Source of the DNA: Oreohelix idahoensis
Lineage: Eukaryota > Mollusca > Gastropoda > Stylommatophora > Oreohelicidae
DNA length: 64,000 nucleotides
Direction: 5' to 3'
Assembly (NCBI GenBank): GCA_024509875.1
Contig: JAMPIV010004266.1
Coordinates: 95,671 to 159,670 of the forward strand
How positions within the stretch are numbered: the first letter of the stretch is position 1; the number at the start of each line of letters is the position of its first letter. This document shows positions 10,666 through 21,752 of the stretch, in pieces. Below the pieces are notes generated by a model. The model was not told where the DNA came from. It worked only from the letters and a program-made list of their open reading frames with translations, and did not search any database. The translations under genes were made by a program, and so were the position numbers.

Positions 10666-11816
10666 TCTAGAGAGGAAAAAGGCTATTCAGCGGATGTGTC
10701 GCTAGAGAGTGGTGTGATTTGGCTTCGTCCTGATAGGGGACTGTGTTTTCATGTCGGCCTGTTGCCGGGGAAAAAGTGATCTCAGTATTTGTGGGGAAGG
10801 TGATAGTCGTCTAAACCTATCATGTATGCTTTACCCCAGTGTTTAGTCGTATTGCCAAGGAATGGCAGTGTCATATTTCCTATACCAAGGTAATAAAAGA
10901 TACTCTTATGAACTCTCGATCGAAGCCACCATTTTCGATAATTACGATTTGAATGTTTAAGAGAATATATTTGACTCGATGAAAAACGACTTCGATTCCT
11001 AGCAGCACTATATCCTGTAGATTGCAGTCAATTGTTCATGATCAAATCTACAGAGCAACGAAATGTTTTATGAATGACTAACTTTAGAACAGATTCATTA
11101 TCTGTATTCAAACGTGAGTGACCGCTCACGAGTGGAGCCATCTTGGAACCAAAACATGTAGGACTTTCAAGAAGAGAAAAGGGATGCCCGTATTATCGCT
11201 TGATCAGTCCAGAGATCACTGCTACACATGAGAACCCATTGCTAGCGGTTCAATATTATTATATGGAAAAATATGTGCTGAACATTATGTTGAAGAATCG
11301 TCGCTAGACGAGATTAGGTTTAGAAGCCATCTGAAATATTGTTTACAAGCTGACGTGCTCAGTCAGTGAAGTCAGATGATATATGTATGGGCGATACTGA
11401 GTGCTTGGCTACTGACAGTCCATTATACAATTATTCTACATGAGTGCCCATGTAACATTGCAAGACCATTTGTCCACTGTACTATGATGTATTATGGCAA
11501 CCTGTGATTTGTCACTATCTGTGCTGTCGAGTGTGTACGTCCAATTAAACTTTAGAAAAGGTACACAGTCGTTGGTGTCGATGACTTCCGGTCATACATG
11601 AGTGTGAGAAGAGAACATTTGTCAACAACACGAACCCTTATCATCATTCGCACATTATACACTCCATCCATGTCTACACACCACTGCGTAGGTCAAGTTG
11701 ACATTCCATACACTACAGTGGGGCAGGCAACACCATAGAGATCTTGTCAACTGATGATGGTGGCTGACGCCTGTCTTCCAGCAGTACTTTATCAATATAT
11801 ATTAACAACTTTATCA
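10666..11816 (+). repeat. Gypsy 5' LTR (apparently 5'-truncated)
   Basis: 1,151 bp matching the 3' LTR with only scattered one-base differences (for example one extra G in a G run near 10735). It ends in ...aactttatca, the CA end expected of an LTR. It begins at tctagagagg without a TG start. The 3' copy seems to carry about 333 bp more at its start (16980-17312), so this LTR is probably truncated. Confidence 0.8.
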
Positions 11817-12930
11817 ACTGGTGGACCAGCTTTCTGGGTTTGACCTCGCAGAAATTCAGAAGTCAACAGATTACCGATACCAGACCGTTTCCTGTGGCTG
11901 ATACGACACACTTGCAGTATTGGTTTGCTCTTTGTCAACACTTCGTCACGTGACCTGTCAAGTGAATGCAGTATGTAGGTCAGCGTTGTTGACATTTTTT
12001 ACATTAGACATTATAGAGTTTCACAGAACAGTTGGATCAATTCTTGTCAGTGTTAACAGGAAGACAGTATTTGTGAACTAAGAAGTCCTATTTTCATCGA
12101 TGGATCTTCTTGTTTGCCATATATGAACTTTAATATTTAAGGCCAGAATGTTTAATTGAATAAAGTGGCAGTTTGTTTGTTTTCATGAAAAATAACTTTG
12201 CCATTACTGTAAGACTGAGCCTATTTTGCAACACATACTATCATACACATAATTTATATATATTTATGTTTACATGTTATGTGTTTGTATAGTATGTTAG
12301 TTTCTATGTCAGCGGGTTGTGTTTAAGGTTGGGCGGCGTCCTCACAACAGAATATCCCACGTCATAGAGGGTCCGTTGTGGGCGTTTTCTATAGGTGCAA
12401 TTTTCTTGATTGAAAATTTGCTGCGACAACTGTTGCTTTTGTGTTAGCTGTGAAGTCTGTAATTATTGTTATTTTTGTAATATTTCTTTGTTCTTTAGTT
12501 TTGTTTTGATTTGTTTGTAATTTGTTGGTCTAACCTTTTCTATCTTTCAGTTCTATTCATAATTTATATTCATATATTGTGACGTCATTTGTGTTGTTAT
12601 GCTTTGCAGATTCAGTGATTATTTTCATTGATTTCCCTATTTGATTTATTTTGATTTCTGCAAACGTTCTTGTATTGTCAGTCCTATTTGTACTTTATGT
12701 ATTCTGTTGGTTGACATATGTTTTATATGGGTATATTTCATAAGACACAATTGCCTGTGCACTGCACTTGGATTATGGTATAAACCAGTACCTGATTATT
12801 ATTACTATTATACAAGACCTTATTAAAGGCTTGTGACCCACAGATATTGGGTTAGTATACTGATAAATCAAGTCATTGAGAACTTGTGGTATTATTATTG
12901 ATTCAGGTGATTAGTATTATTGTTAGACAT
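11817..12930 (+). other. Gypsy 5' leader, no gene seen
   Basis: AT-rich stretch between the 5' LTR and the coding region; the primer-binding site would lie just after 11816 (ctggtggaccag). At 12931 an ATG opens a 20-codon frame (STLDYFITQGKALDKTG) that may be the start of gag before a large deletion. Confidence 0.5.
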
Positions 12931-12971
12931 CATGTCTACTTTAGATTACTTCATTACACAAGGGAAAGCCC

Positions 12972-14456
12972 TTGATAAGACTGGTCAACAATAACTACAG
13001 AGGTGATAATAACCGAGGTAGATCTCAATACAAAAGACATAAACCACATTTTCAGGCAAACTCTGCACAACAAGAGTCCCATGAAGCCTATAAACAGAGT
13101 AAAGATAATAATGATGCTAGTAATATGGCATGTGCCGCTTTTGATTTTGGGAGAGCATCTCAGTGCCCCCAATGCAAAACGTTATTTGAGCCAACCACAG
13201 TGTCTACTTTAAGCTGTGGCCATCCTCTTCCTGCTCTTCCAGCATCAGTCGCGCATGATGGAAGAGGTTCTCTTGTCTTACATAAGGGTTTAGTGAATAA
13301 CAATCCAGTCTCTGTGCTATTTGATTCTGGATGCACCACAATTGGTGTTAGGCAGTCACTCGTAGATCCTACCCGTGCCACTGGACAAGTAGTCAAATGT
13401 GTAACATTTGGCGGCACATTAGAGAAATACTCTACTGCTATCATTAGGATTGCTACTCCTTTCTTTACAGGAGATGTACACGCATGTCTTCTTCCGAATC
13501 CGATCGCTGACCTCATCATCGGTCGCATTCATGGAGTCAAGGAATGCACTCCGCAACAAATTTCCACGTGGGAAAGGCAAAACATGCAGATTGCTAACGC
13601 TGTAGTCACTAGAGCTCAGGCTCTTAATATGCCTCAAACTTCATCTACTGAAGATAATGAAGTGCATAACCAAGATAATCCCTTGGTAATTTCTCGTGAC
13701 TCGTTTATAAAACAGCAAGAAGATGATCCCACTTTGAAGAAATTCTTCATTCTTGCAACTAAAGGTGATCCGAATAAAGACACAAGTCGTAAATCGTGGA
13801 TTACAAAGAAGAATGGCGTACTTGTACGTATGGTTCAAGACTCCATTACGTCAAGTCATTCTCAAATCCTGGTTCCCAAGAATTTGAGAGTTAAAATTTT
13901 GCAGCACGCTCACGACTCTCAGTGTGCTGGACACATGGGTTTTTCCCGTACTAAGTCAAGAGTCCTTGCGGCTTTCTTTTGGCCATTGGTAAACAAGGAC
14001 ATACGGATTTATTGTCGATCTTGTAAAGTATGTCAGGAAGTTAAATCCAAAGGTCCACGGCATGCTGCACCCATTCAGGCGGCGGACATTCCTATTCGGC
14101 CGTTCCAAAAAATGGCTATAGACATTATTGGTCCATTTAAGATCAAGTCTGCCAGAGGACATCAGTTTATCTTGACGTGTGTTGATATGTGCACACGTTG
14201 GCCAGAGGCTATTCCTCTGAAGAGCATTACTACTGCTGATATTGCAGATGCTCTTTGGCTTATATTTTCTCGTCTGGGGTTCCCCGGAGAGATATTGTCA
14301 GACCATGGCACCCAACTGATATCAGATACCATGTCTCAAGTAATGTCTACTCTGCAGATAGATAGATCTTTAAGTAGTATCTACCATCCAATGTCTAATG
14401 GTATGGTCGAACGCCTTAATAGAACACTTAAAAAACTTACTGGGGAAGATAACTGA
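12972..14456 (+). pseudogene. Gypsy polyprotein: gag tail, protease, integrase (first part)
   Basis: Begins with a basic Asn/Arg-rich stretch (probable gag C-terminus) and a Cys pair (CPQCKTLF), then an aspartic protease (SVLFDSGCTTIG, active-site DSG; LIIGRIHG). Integrase follows: zinc-binding H, H, C, C (HDSQCAGHMG, YCRSCKVCQ) and the DDE core, Asp in MAIDIIGPF, Asp in ILSDHGTQL and Glu in NGMVERLNRTLK. All catalytic residues are present. The frame is cut at 14454-14456 by a one-base insertion in a G run near 14440; the same protein continues in the next frame. Confidence 0.88.
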
Positions 14457-15420
14457 GGATCATCCTCAAGACTGGGACAGAGTTTTACCTGCGGCCCTCT
14501 TCGCTTACAGAGAGGTACCCAATGAACATACGGGATTTTCTCCCTTTGAACTCGTCTTTGGCGCGCGTCCGCGTGGCCCTATGTCGTTGCTTCACGATCT
14601 CATAACATCTGACAATATTGACGATGACACAAAGTCATCCTACGAATATGTCATCGCGTTGAGACAAAAGATTATCGAAGCATGCAAATTAGCAACTTCT
14701 TCTTCTGAATTTGCGAAACAGAAGGCAAGGCAATTTGCCAATAAGAAGAGATGCTTACGACAACTTTGTCCTGGTGACAAAGCATTTGTATTACTACCTT
14801 GTAGGGAAAACAGATTACTTATTTCTTGGAAAGGTCCGTACGATATAATATCGAAAATTTCCGATGTCGACTATATTGTCGATATTGATGGGAAGCATAA
14901 AACCTTCCACATCAATATGCTTACTGAATTCTATGAACGTCCGGATTATTTGCAACCCATTTTCCAAGCAACGGACAATTCTCCAGTACCACATGGTCAT
15001 TACTCATCACTGTCCGTGATACAGGATGAGGAAACAAGTTTTTCAGATGTAAATCTTCCTCTTCCAATGATCCCACTTCATTCCAGTGAATCATGGAAGA
15101 ACGTTACTGTCTCTCCTGATTTGTCTCTAGGAGAACAGCGACAAGTTTCAACTATGTTGCAAACATTTCAGGATGTACTCACTGACATCCCTGGACAAAC
15201 GAATGTCATTCAACATGACATTGTTCTAACTGACCATACTCCTATTAGGGTTAGACCTTATCCTATACCTATACATTTTCAAGCACAGGTCGAGAAAGAG
15301 TTGGATGAGATGATAGATTTGAAAATAATCGAACCATCCACCTCTGCATATTCTTCGCCGATGGTTATTGTGCGTAAAAAGACAATAACATACGTCTTTG
15401 CGTTGACTATCGAAAATTGA
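14410..15420 (+). pseudogene. Gypsy integrase C-terminus, linker and RT start
   Basis: Continues the integrase (ALFAYREVPNEHTGFSPFEL, FGARPRGP), then a GPY/F-type module (LISWKGPYDII, FHINMLTEFYER), a linker, and the RT N-terminus (VRPYPIPIHFQAQVEKEL, IIEPSTSAYSSPMVIVRKK). A one-base deletion near 15380-15390 shifts the frame inside RT motif 1, ending this frame at 15420. Confidence 0.85.
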
Positions 15421-16505
15421 ATCAAGTAACGAAGTTCGATGCCGAACCTATGCCTTTACTGGAAGAGCTACTTACTCGACTCTCCAAATCTCATTTTTTC
15501 ACTAAACTTGATTTGTCTAAAGGATATTGGCAAGTTCCTTTATCTGAACGCGCCAAACCTCTCACGGCTTTTTCAACACCTAGAGGTTTGTTCCAATGGA
15601 ATTTTATGCCTTTCGGTCTTATGAACGCACCAGCTACGTTCGTACGCATGATGCGCCGAATCCTATCTTATCGGTCAGATGTCATTGCATATCTAGACGA
15701 CATCTGTCTTTTCAGCGATACTTGGGAAGATCACTATTCAGGGTTAGATGAATTGCTGTCTACTTTGCGTGAGCACAACCTGACAGCGAAACCCTCTAAA
15801 GCCTATATTGGTTTTAGCGAAATTTCTTTCCTAGGCCACCGAGTTGGTCATGGTTTCCTAAAGACAGAGGACCATAATACTAGTAAGATACTTAACATCT
15901 CAATCCCTAAGACTAAAAAACAGGTGAGAAGTCTGTTAGGTCTTATTCAATTTTATGGCAGATTCATTCAGAATCTATCCTCTATCATGGCACCTCTCTC
16001 AACACTTCTAAAGAAAGGTTCGCCTAATGTGGTCCACTGGTCTCAGGAATGCCAATGCTCTCTGGATAAGATTAAAACACTGTTTTCAACACCACCTATT
16101 TTAGTGCTACCTACTAAAGATAAGACATTCGTTCTTCGTAGTGACGCTTCATCCACTGGGATTGGAGCGGCACTAATGCAAGAGTACTCTGGAACTCTGC
16201 ATCCTGTAATGTATATTTCCAGAAAACTTAATGCGGCAGAAAGGAATTATTCGGTTTTAGACCGTGAGCTATTAGCTATGGTTTGGTCGATCCTCAAACT
16301 ACAGAGATTCCTTCTAGGCGCACATTTCATTGTAGAAACAGACCAAAAAGCTCTTACTGCTATACAGAGTAAGAATTTGAAGAGCTCGAGGTCTACTCGA
16401 TATGCAATTGCTCTTCAACCTTTTCATTTCTCTGTGCGAGCTATTCGTGGATCAGATAATGTGATGGCAGACATTCTGACAAGATGCCCACATGATTCCA
16501 CATAA
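15400..16505 (+). pseudogene. Gypsy reverse transcriptase and RNase H
   Basis: RT: FFTKLDLSKGYWQVPL (motif A Asp), FQWNFMPFGLMNAPATF (motif B), VIAYLDDICLFS (YxDD intact), FLGHRVG, VRSLLGLIQFYGRFI. RNase H: VLRSDASSTGIGAAL (Asp), YSVLDRELLAMVW (Glu), IVETDQKALTA (Asp), and NVMADILTRCP as terminal motif. Ends at TAA 16503-16505. This half is open and all catalytic residues are intact; only the upstream frameshifts break the polyprotein. Confidence 0.9.
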
Positions 16506-16979
16506 CTATTAGGGCTTAGACTTCTTGATATGTCTAGTTCTATAGTAGTTCCTTTTCTATATCATGATAGATACACATTTGTAATTTAATAATATAATGA
16601 TTGTATCACTACATAGCGGTTCATGTATGTTTATTCACCGCTGTGCTTTGATGATTTTTTCTTCATAAATCATAAATTTAAGATATCTAATACGTAGTGA
16701 TGATATGAATTTTTTAGGCATTGTGTAATTGCCAGAATTGTATTATACTTTGATGACACCTTCCTGGAAAAATATACTTGTAGAGAAATAATTTCTCTCA
16801 GTTTATGAGACACATTCTCACCAGTCGCTCCATAAGTCGACTTAGCCTCATATTAGGCGTTATAGGTATTCCTGATATTTTCATCTGCGCATTATTCATG
16901 CGTTGTGAGCCTATTGTACGTTGCTCCGAGATGTATTTCAAAAAGAAAAAAAAATGTTCCATTTTTTTTTCCCGGGAGG
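16506..16979 (+). other. Gypsy 3' non-coding region with purine tract
   Basis: AT-rich, without genes, ending in an A run, a T run and cccgggagg, a plausible polypurine tract just before tgtggtaag (16980). Confidence 0.5.
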
Positions 16980-19613
16980 TGTGGTAAGACTGTTACGTGC
17001 AGTCTTTGATATCTTACAATATTATACATTGGTATTCTTGTTATCTTCGCAAATATTTTGAAAGCAAAATTGTGCTTAAGGGAAAGTCATTATTGTGTTA
17101 CTTCCCTTGAAAGTTGTGTCGGCTCTTTCGATCAAACTCCGCGGATAAATCCATTTTACTGCGATTTATTCGTTGTTTGGGTAATAATAGATTGTTCTTG
17201 CTTCAGAATATCTATGGCCTGAATTTATGTGTATTGTTTGTCTGAGTAGGACGAGTCTGTTTTATATCTGTATATCTTTACATATCTAAGTCGAACTATA
17301 TGTTCTGTTGTCTCTAGAGAGGTAAAAGGCTATTCAGCGGATGTGTCGTTAGAGGGTGGTGTGATTTGGCTTCGTCCTGATAGGGACTGTGTTTTCATGT
17401 CGGCCTGTTGCCGGGGAAAAAGTGATCTCAGTATTTGTGGGGAAGGTGATAGTCGTCTAAACCTATCATGTATGTGTAACTGTCTTTTTTTTCTTGTTGA
17501 GGTGATCACTGGCCCAAGACAGTATACATGTTGTTAGATGTGTAGTGCGAGCATATGATGAATTGAGTGTGGGTGCGAATGAAGACGCGAATGTGTTTAG
17601 GCTCGTATAGATGTAGATCCTGCAACCCATACTCTCACATGCAGTAATCAAGGATGCTTTGACACTGCAGGCATGTTTCAAGACATTTATTTACGAGAAC
17701 ACACATAGTATCAACAGGAACAGTCAGTGTAACAAGGTCATGCTGACCTGAAATCGATAGGTATACATTTGGCATTCAAAAAGGTAAACATCGGAATAGA
17801 CGTGCATGGTCAATAGCAAAGTTCTTCAATAATGACAGTTCGTAGCGTCGCCCTTGGCGTCTCTGACTAAACGCGTCAGATGCCTTAGTTACTTTGACAC
17901 ACAGGTGCAACTTGGCACTCCCCGCCAATTGCACATATCAGGCTGTAGTATAATAGCCGAAAGCACAGGCCTCGTTCTGACGTCGGCCGTGTACTTCTGT
18001 TAAATAGGTTATCATCAACCCTGCAGTAATACTTATTGTAGATATGAATTCCGCCAATCTGCGGCTCCCACAATATATCTTCGTCACTGGATTTCTGGAC
18101 AATATAAGACTAACAGTCTTGGATGGCTACCTCGAGCACAAATATATAAGTTCTGAAATGGCAGATCAGTGAGCTGCTGTTCACCCTAGGTAATCCTTTA
18201 CATGTTCTGCCACCGAAAAGCGTAATAATGCATAAAGGTCGGTATTACCTGGCAAATGAATCCTCAGAACATCACAAGGAATTCTGTCGTCATCCCGACG
18301 CACAGAGATTCACTGGGGAAAACTGCCATAGCAGTTACTTCGAAGATTCTCCCCGAAAAACAATGGACTCTTGGTCCCTTCAGAAAAACAGGACCTTCCC
18401 GGCTTGCCGGAAGTATATCTCTCTCCCGCTTAAAAAACCTTCCCATAGGCCTACGCCGAACTGACAACCTCTGACCCTACAGGTCAAACACAATGAATGA
18501 ATAAACAAGGGAAGACAACCCCTAATCAACCTGACATCGCAGGTAAAGACACAATTATACTTATGATACAAACATAAGCAAATAACTTGACAGATGACTC
18601 CGTCGAAAATGACAGCAACAGTATGCTTTACCCCAGTGTTTAGTCGTATTGCCAAGGAATGGCAGTGTCATATTTCCTATACCAAGGTAATAAAAGATAC
18701 TCTTATGAACTCTCGATCGAAGCCACCATTTTCGATAATTACGATTTGAATGTTTAAGAGAATATATTTGACTCGATGAAAACGACTTCGATTCCTAGCA
18801 GCACTATATCCTGTAGATTGCAGTCAATTGTTCATGATCAAATCTACAGAGCAACGAAATGTTTTATGAATGACTAACTTTAGAACAGATTCATTATCTG
18901 TATTCAAACGTGAGTGACCGCTCACGAGTGGAGCCATCTTGGAACCAAAACATGTAGGACTTTCAAGAAGAGAAAAGGGATGCCCGTATTATCGCTTGAT
19001 CAGTCCAGAGATCACTGCTACACATGAGAACCCATTGCTAGCGGTTCAATATTATTATATGGAAAAATATGTGCTGAACATTATGTTGAAGAATCGTCGC
19101 TAGACGAGATTAGGTTTAGAAGCCATCTGAAATATTGTTTACAAGCTGACGTGCTCAGTCAGTGAAGTCAGATGATTATATGTATGGGCGATACTGAGTG
19201 CTTGGCTACTGACAGTCCATTATACAATTATTCTACATGAGTGCCCATGTAACATTGCAAGACCATCTGTCCACTGTACTATGATGTATTATGGCAACCT
19301 GTGATTTGTCACTATCTGTGCTGTCGAGTGTGTACGTCCAATTAAACTTTAGAAAAGGTACACAGTCGTTGGTGTCGATGACTTCCGGTCATACATGAGT
19401 GTGAGAAGAGAACATTTGTCAACAACACGAACCCTTATCATCATTCGCACATTATACACTCCATCCATGTCTACACACCACTGCGTAGGTCAAGTTGACA
19501 TTCCATACACTACAGTGGGGCAGGCAACACCATAGAGATCTTGTCAACTGATGATGGTGGCTGACGCCTGTCTTCCAGCAGTACTTTATCAATATATATT
19601 AACAACTTTATCA
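16980..19613 (+). repeat. Gypsy 3' LTR, interrupted
   Basis: From 17313 it matches the 5' LTR, broken by an insertion at 17473-18620, and ends in ...aactttatca at 19613. The start is placed at 16980 (TGTGG after a purine tract), giving TG...CA ends and about 1.49 kb without the insertion. If so, the 5' LTR has lost its first 333 bp. The start is inferred; the repeat itself is certain. Confidence 0.7.
17473..18620. mobile_element. LTR-like insertion (possible solo LTR) inside the Gypsy 3' LTR
   Basis: 1,148 bp absent from the 5' LTR at the same point. Its ends are TGTGTAACTGTC and GACAGCAACA: TG...CA termini with a short imperfect inverted repeat (TGT...GTC / GAC...ACA). The flanks share gta, which is shorter than the usual 4-6-bp duplication. 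No coding region is seen, so a solo LTR of an unrelated element is the best guess. Confidence 0.6.
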
Positions 19614-20534
19614 GGGGTCCTTCAATTTGCTGATGTCAAACCTTTTCTGTGTAGTTACAGTTGGTCCAGCCCTTCTTAGTTTCACTTTCAGTTTTGCTAC
19701 TACTAAATGGTGATCGCTTCCCACATCTGCACCTCTTCTTACCTTCACATCTTGTAATGCATGTCTCCATCTACCGTTAACCATGATGTGGTCTATCTGG
19801 TTTCTGTCCCGACCATTTGGTGATTCCCATGTTAACTTGTGAATTTCCTTATGTGGGAAAAGTGTTCATCCAATGACCAGGTTGTTAATGCTGCAGAAAC
19901 TTATTAGCTTATCCCCATTTTCGTTTGCTGTTCCGCTGCCGCATTTCCCCATTGTTCTTTCATTATATGTATTGTGTGTACCAACTTTCGCATTGAGGTC
20001 TCTCATTACTATAACAAGATCATATCTAGGTGTGTCCTCCATTTCTTTCTGCAGTTGTTGATAGAATTCATCCTTGACCTCCTCATCGCTATCATTCGTT
20101 GGTGCGTAGCATTGTATTATTGTAGTGTTGGTGAATCTCCCTCTCAATCTCAATCGTATCAGTCTGTTGTTGATGGGTTTCCATTCCAGTAATGTCCTTT
20201 CTATCCCTTTCTGTAGAATAATGGCTACGCCTTCACTGTGCTGTCCATCCTCTCTTCCAGAGTAAAGTACTGTTTCTCCTGTTGCTGTTTTAACTTTTCC
20301 TGCCCCTGTCCATCTGCTCTCGCTTATCCCCAGGATGTGTAACCTATAGTTTCTCATTTCTGCCGTGACCTGTCTTAGTTTACCTGTCTCGTACATTGTC
20401 CTGACATTCCAAAATCCTATTCTTGTATCCTGTTTTGCGGTCAGGACATCCGTTTTCATGTCAGTGGCTTCCTTTCGGCTTTCACCACTGACAGTCATAC
20501 GAGCCACAGACTCCGAATGTCCATCCCGCAGCAA
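19614..20534 (-). pseudogene. LINE apurinic/apyrimidinic-type endonuclease domain
   Basis: Starting at an ATG at 20534: IGFWNVRTM, GISESRWTGAGK, CYAPTNDSDEE and RDLNAKVG (Arg where Gly is usual), then after one in-frame TGA near 19864, DRNQIDHIMVNGRWR and GSDHHLVVAKL. These are the N, E, D/N and SDH motifs of the EEP endonuclease fold used for target-primed reverse transcription. The fragment stops at ISKLKD, where the Gypsy 3' LTR begins. A stretch of roughly 60 residues expected between this point and the start of the RT half is missing. Confidence 0.85.
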
Positions 20535-20785
20535 AGTTTGTTCATTTGATGTTGTTTCCGTAACTTCATTATTTTTTTTTTTACATAGACAGGGGTGTCA
20601 GCCCTATGCTAAAACCCCCAACCTGGAGGACCAGGGTACCAGCTTTTGTCTGACCCCTACCCACACAGACCAGTCCAGCTTGGTTGAACCTACCAGGAGT
20701 AAAACTCCCACTGGCATAGCTCTGGGGATTGTCAGGGTACGCAAGCTGCCATACCGCTACAAGGTATAGGTACCATTGATGGCAG
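20535..20785 (-). other. LINE 5' UTR
   Basis: GC-richer non-coding segment upstream of the endonuclease ATG, with a T-rich stretch (about 20567-20582) and ending at the target-site duplication. Confidence 0.6.
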
Positions 20786-20796
20786 ATGAGAGAAAA

Positions 20797-21215
20797 TGAA
20801 TGGGTAATAATGTGTCTAGCTTTTCCGCACCGATTCCATCTTTTGACAACAAACTGTGACTACCAAAAAATCATCAGCAATGTTTCTAAGTAGTTTGACA
20901 CAATTATTCGCTTAGGAGACTTAGAAAATGTAAATATAAAGCGTGACATATTTCTCTAGCAATAACAACAAAAAATGCAAACACACGAATTGTGATAACA
21001 TCAAAACACGCACACGTGCTGCTTAACTACACTCAAATTAGTTGTTTAAATAGTAGCGGAAGTCATTCTATGAGTTTTAAAATAATGACCTGCATTAAAC
21101 AGACGATTTTTGGGTTTATTCGTGATAAACTAAAAACAACGCTCTGACCGTTGCACGGGCACGGCGCGTTGCAATTTGCAACGTTGTGAGCGTTGGTCAG
21201 GAGTCAAAGAGTTAA
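20797..21215. other. Continuation of Penelope-like 5' region and possible piggyBac end
   Basis: Sequence after the LINE target-site duplication; by position it is the 5' continuation of the Penelope-like element. It ends in gtcaggagtcaaagagTTAA, which on the minus strand resembles a piggyBac-type end. Just before lies an imperfect inverted repeat around caacgctc...gagcgttg. No coding frame recognised. Confidence 0.4.
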
Positions 21216-21591
21216 GAGCATATTATACTTGCTTTTTTTTTAGAAAGAATGTTCAATAATATTATATCTTGGAAAGTCATGATTTTGAGTTGATTATAAT
21301 ATTTTAAATACATTTTTCAATAGTGCATGCCAATTTTTGTCTATTGCCTCATTAATATTCAAAATGGCTGCCATGATCACATGACCTGAACACAAAACTA
21401 GGTCACCACGAGACACCTTATCCACTTCCCATATCATCCTGAAAGTGTTATGTCAATCTGTTGCCTCATTCGGTCTCAGTGATTTTTTAAATTTCATCAC
21501 CCCAAATGGGAAATTTTTCCTAAAAACCCATGGTTCTTGAAGGTAATTGCTAACTGAGAAGCCTTGGTACTCTTGGTACTCAAAGTGTTAA
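21216..21591 (+). mobile_element. piggyBac-like element, right end
   Basis: AT-rich segment ending in ggtactcaaagtgTTAA (TTAA at 21588-21591), the inverted match of the left end at 3653. Both ends thus fit one piggyBac element opened by later insertions. Alternatively the TTAA at 21212 marks a separate insertion, since ttaagagcat follows both TTAA sites. Confidence 0.5.
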
Positions 21592-21627
21592 GAGCATGTG
21601 AACTTATGTGGTACAGGCTTGCTGCTT

Positions 21628-21648
21628 GGGGGGGGGGGGGGGGGGGGG
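21628..21648. repeat. G21 homopolymer
   Basis: Run of 21 G on the + strand. Its length is likely unstable and hard to sequence accurately. Confidence 0.9.
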
Positions 21649-21752
21649 TTGCAGTGGGTGTGTGGCAGTTACAGCAGTAACCTTATGACCTTATGATAGG
21701 AAACTCGGTACAGAGCAATACAACAGGAGACAACCTGATCATCAGAAGTGGT

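Larger units (their letters stand above)
10666..19613 (+). mobile_element. Gmr1-type Ty3/Gypsy LTR retrotransposon inserted in the LINE
   Basis: Near-identical long repeats at 10666-11816 and 17313-19613 (the latter with an insertion) flank a polyprotein with the order protease, integrase, reverse transcriptase, RNase H. Integrase ahead of RT is copia-like, but the RT and integrase are Gypsy-type (HHCC, YLDD, GPY/F module), as known for Gmr1-type elements. Gag is almost entirely missing. It sits between the two halves of the LINE. Confidence 0.9.
8711..20785 (-). mobile_element. RTE-like LINE, interrupted by a Gypsy element
   Basis: A minus-strand non-LTR retrotransposon in two halves: 3' half at 8711-10665 (RT, C-terminal region, 3' UTR and a GAA-repeat tail) and 5' half at 19614-20785 (5' UTR and apurinic-type endonuclease). 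The whole is flanked by an 11-bp target-site duplication, atgagagaaaa, at 8700-8710 and 20786-20796, which shows both halves are one insertion into the Penelope-like element. The proteins resemble the widespread CFDP2-like (RTE-type) family; the exact clade is not settled. Confidence 0.85.
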
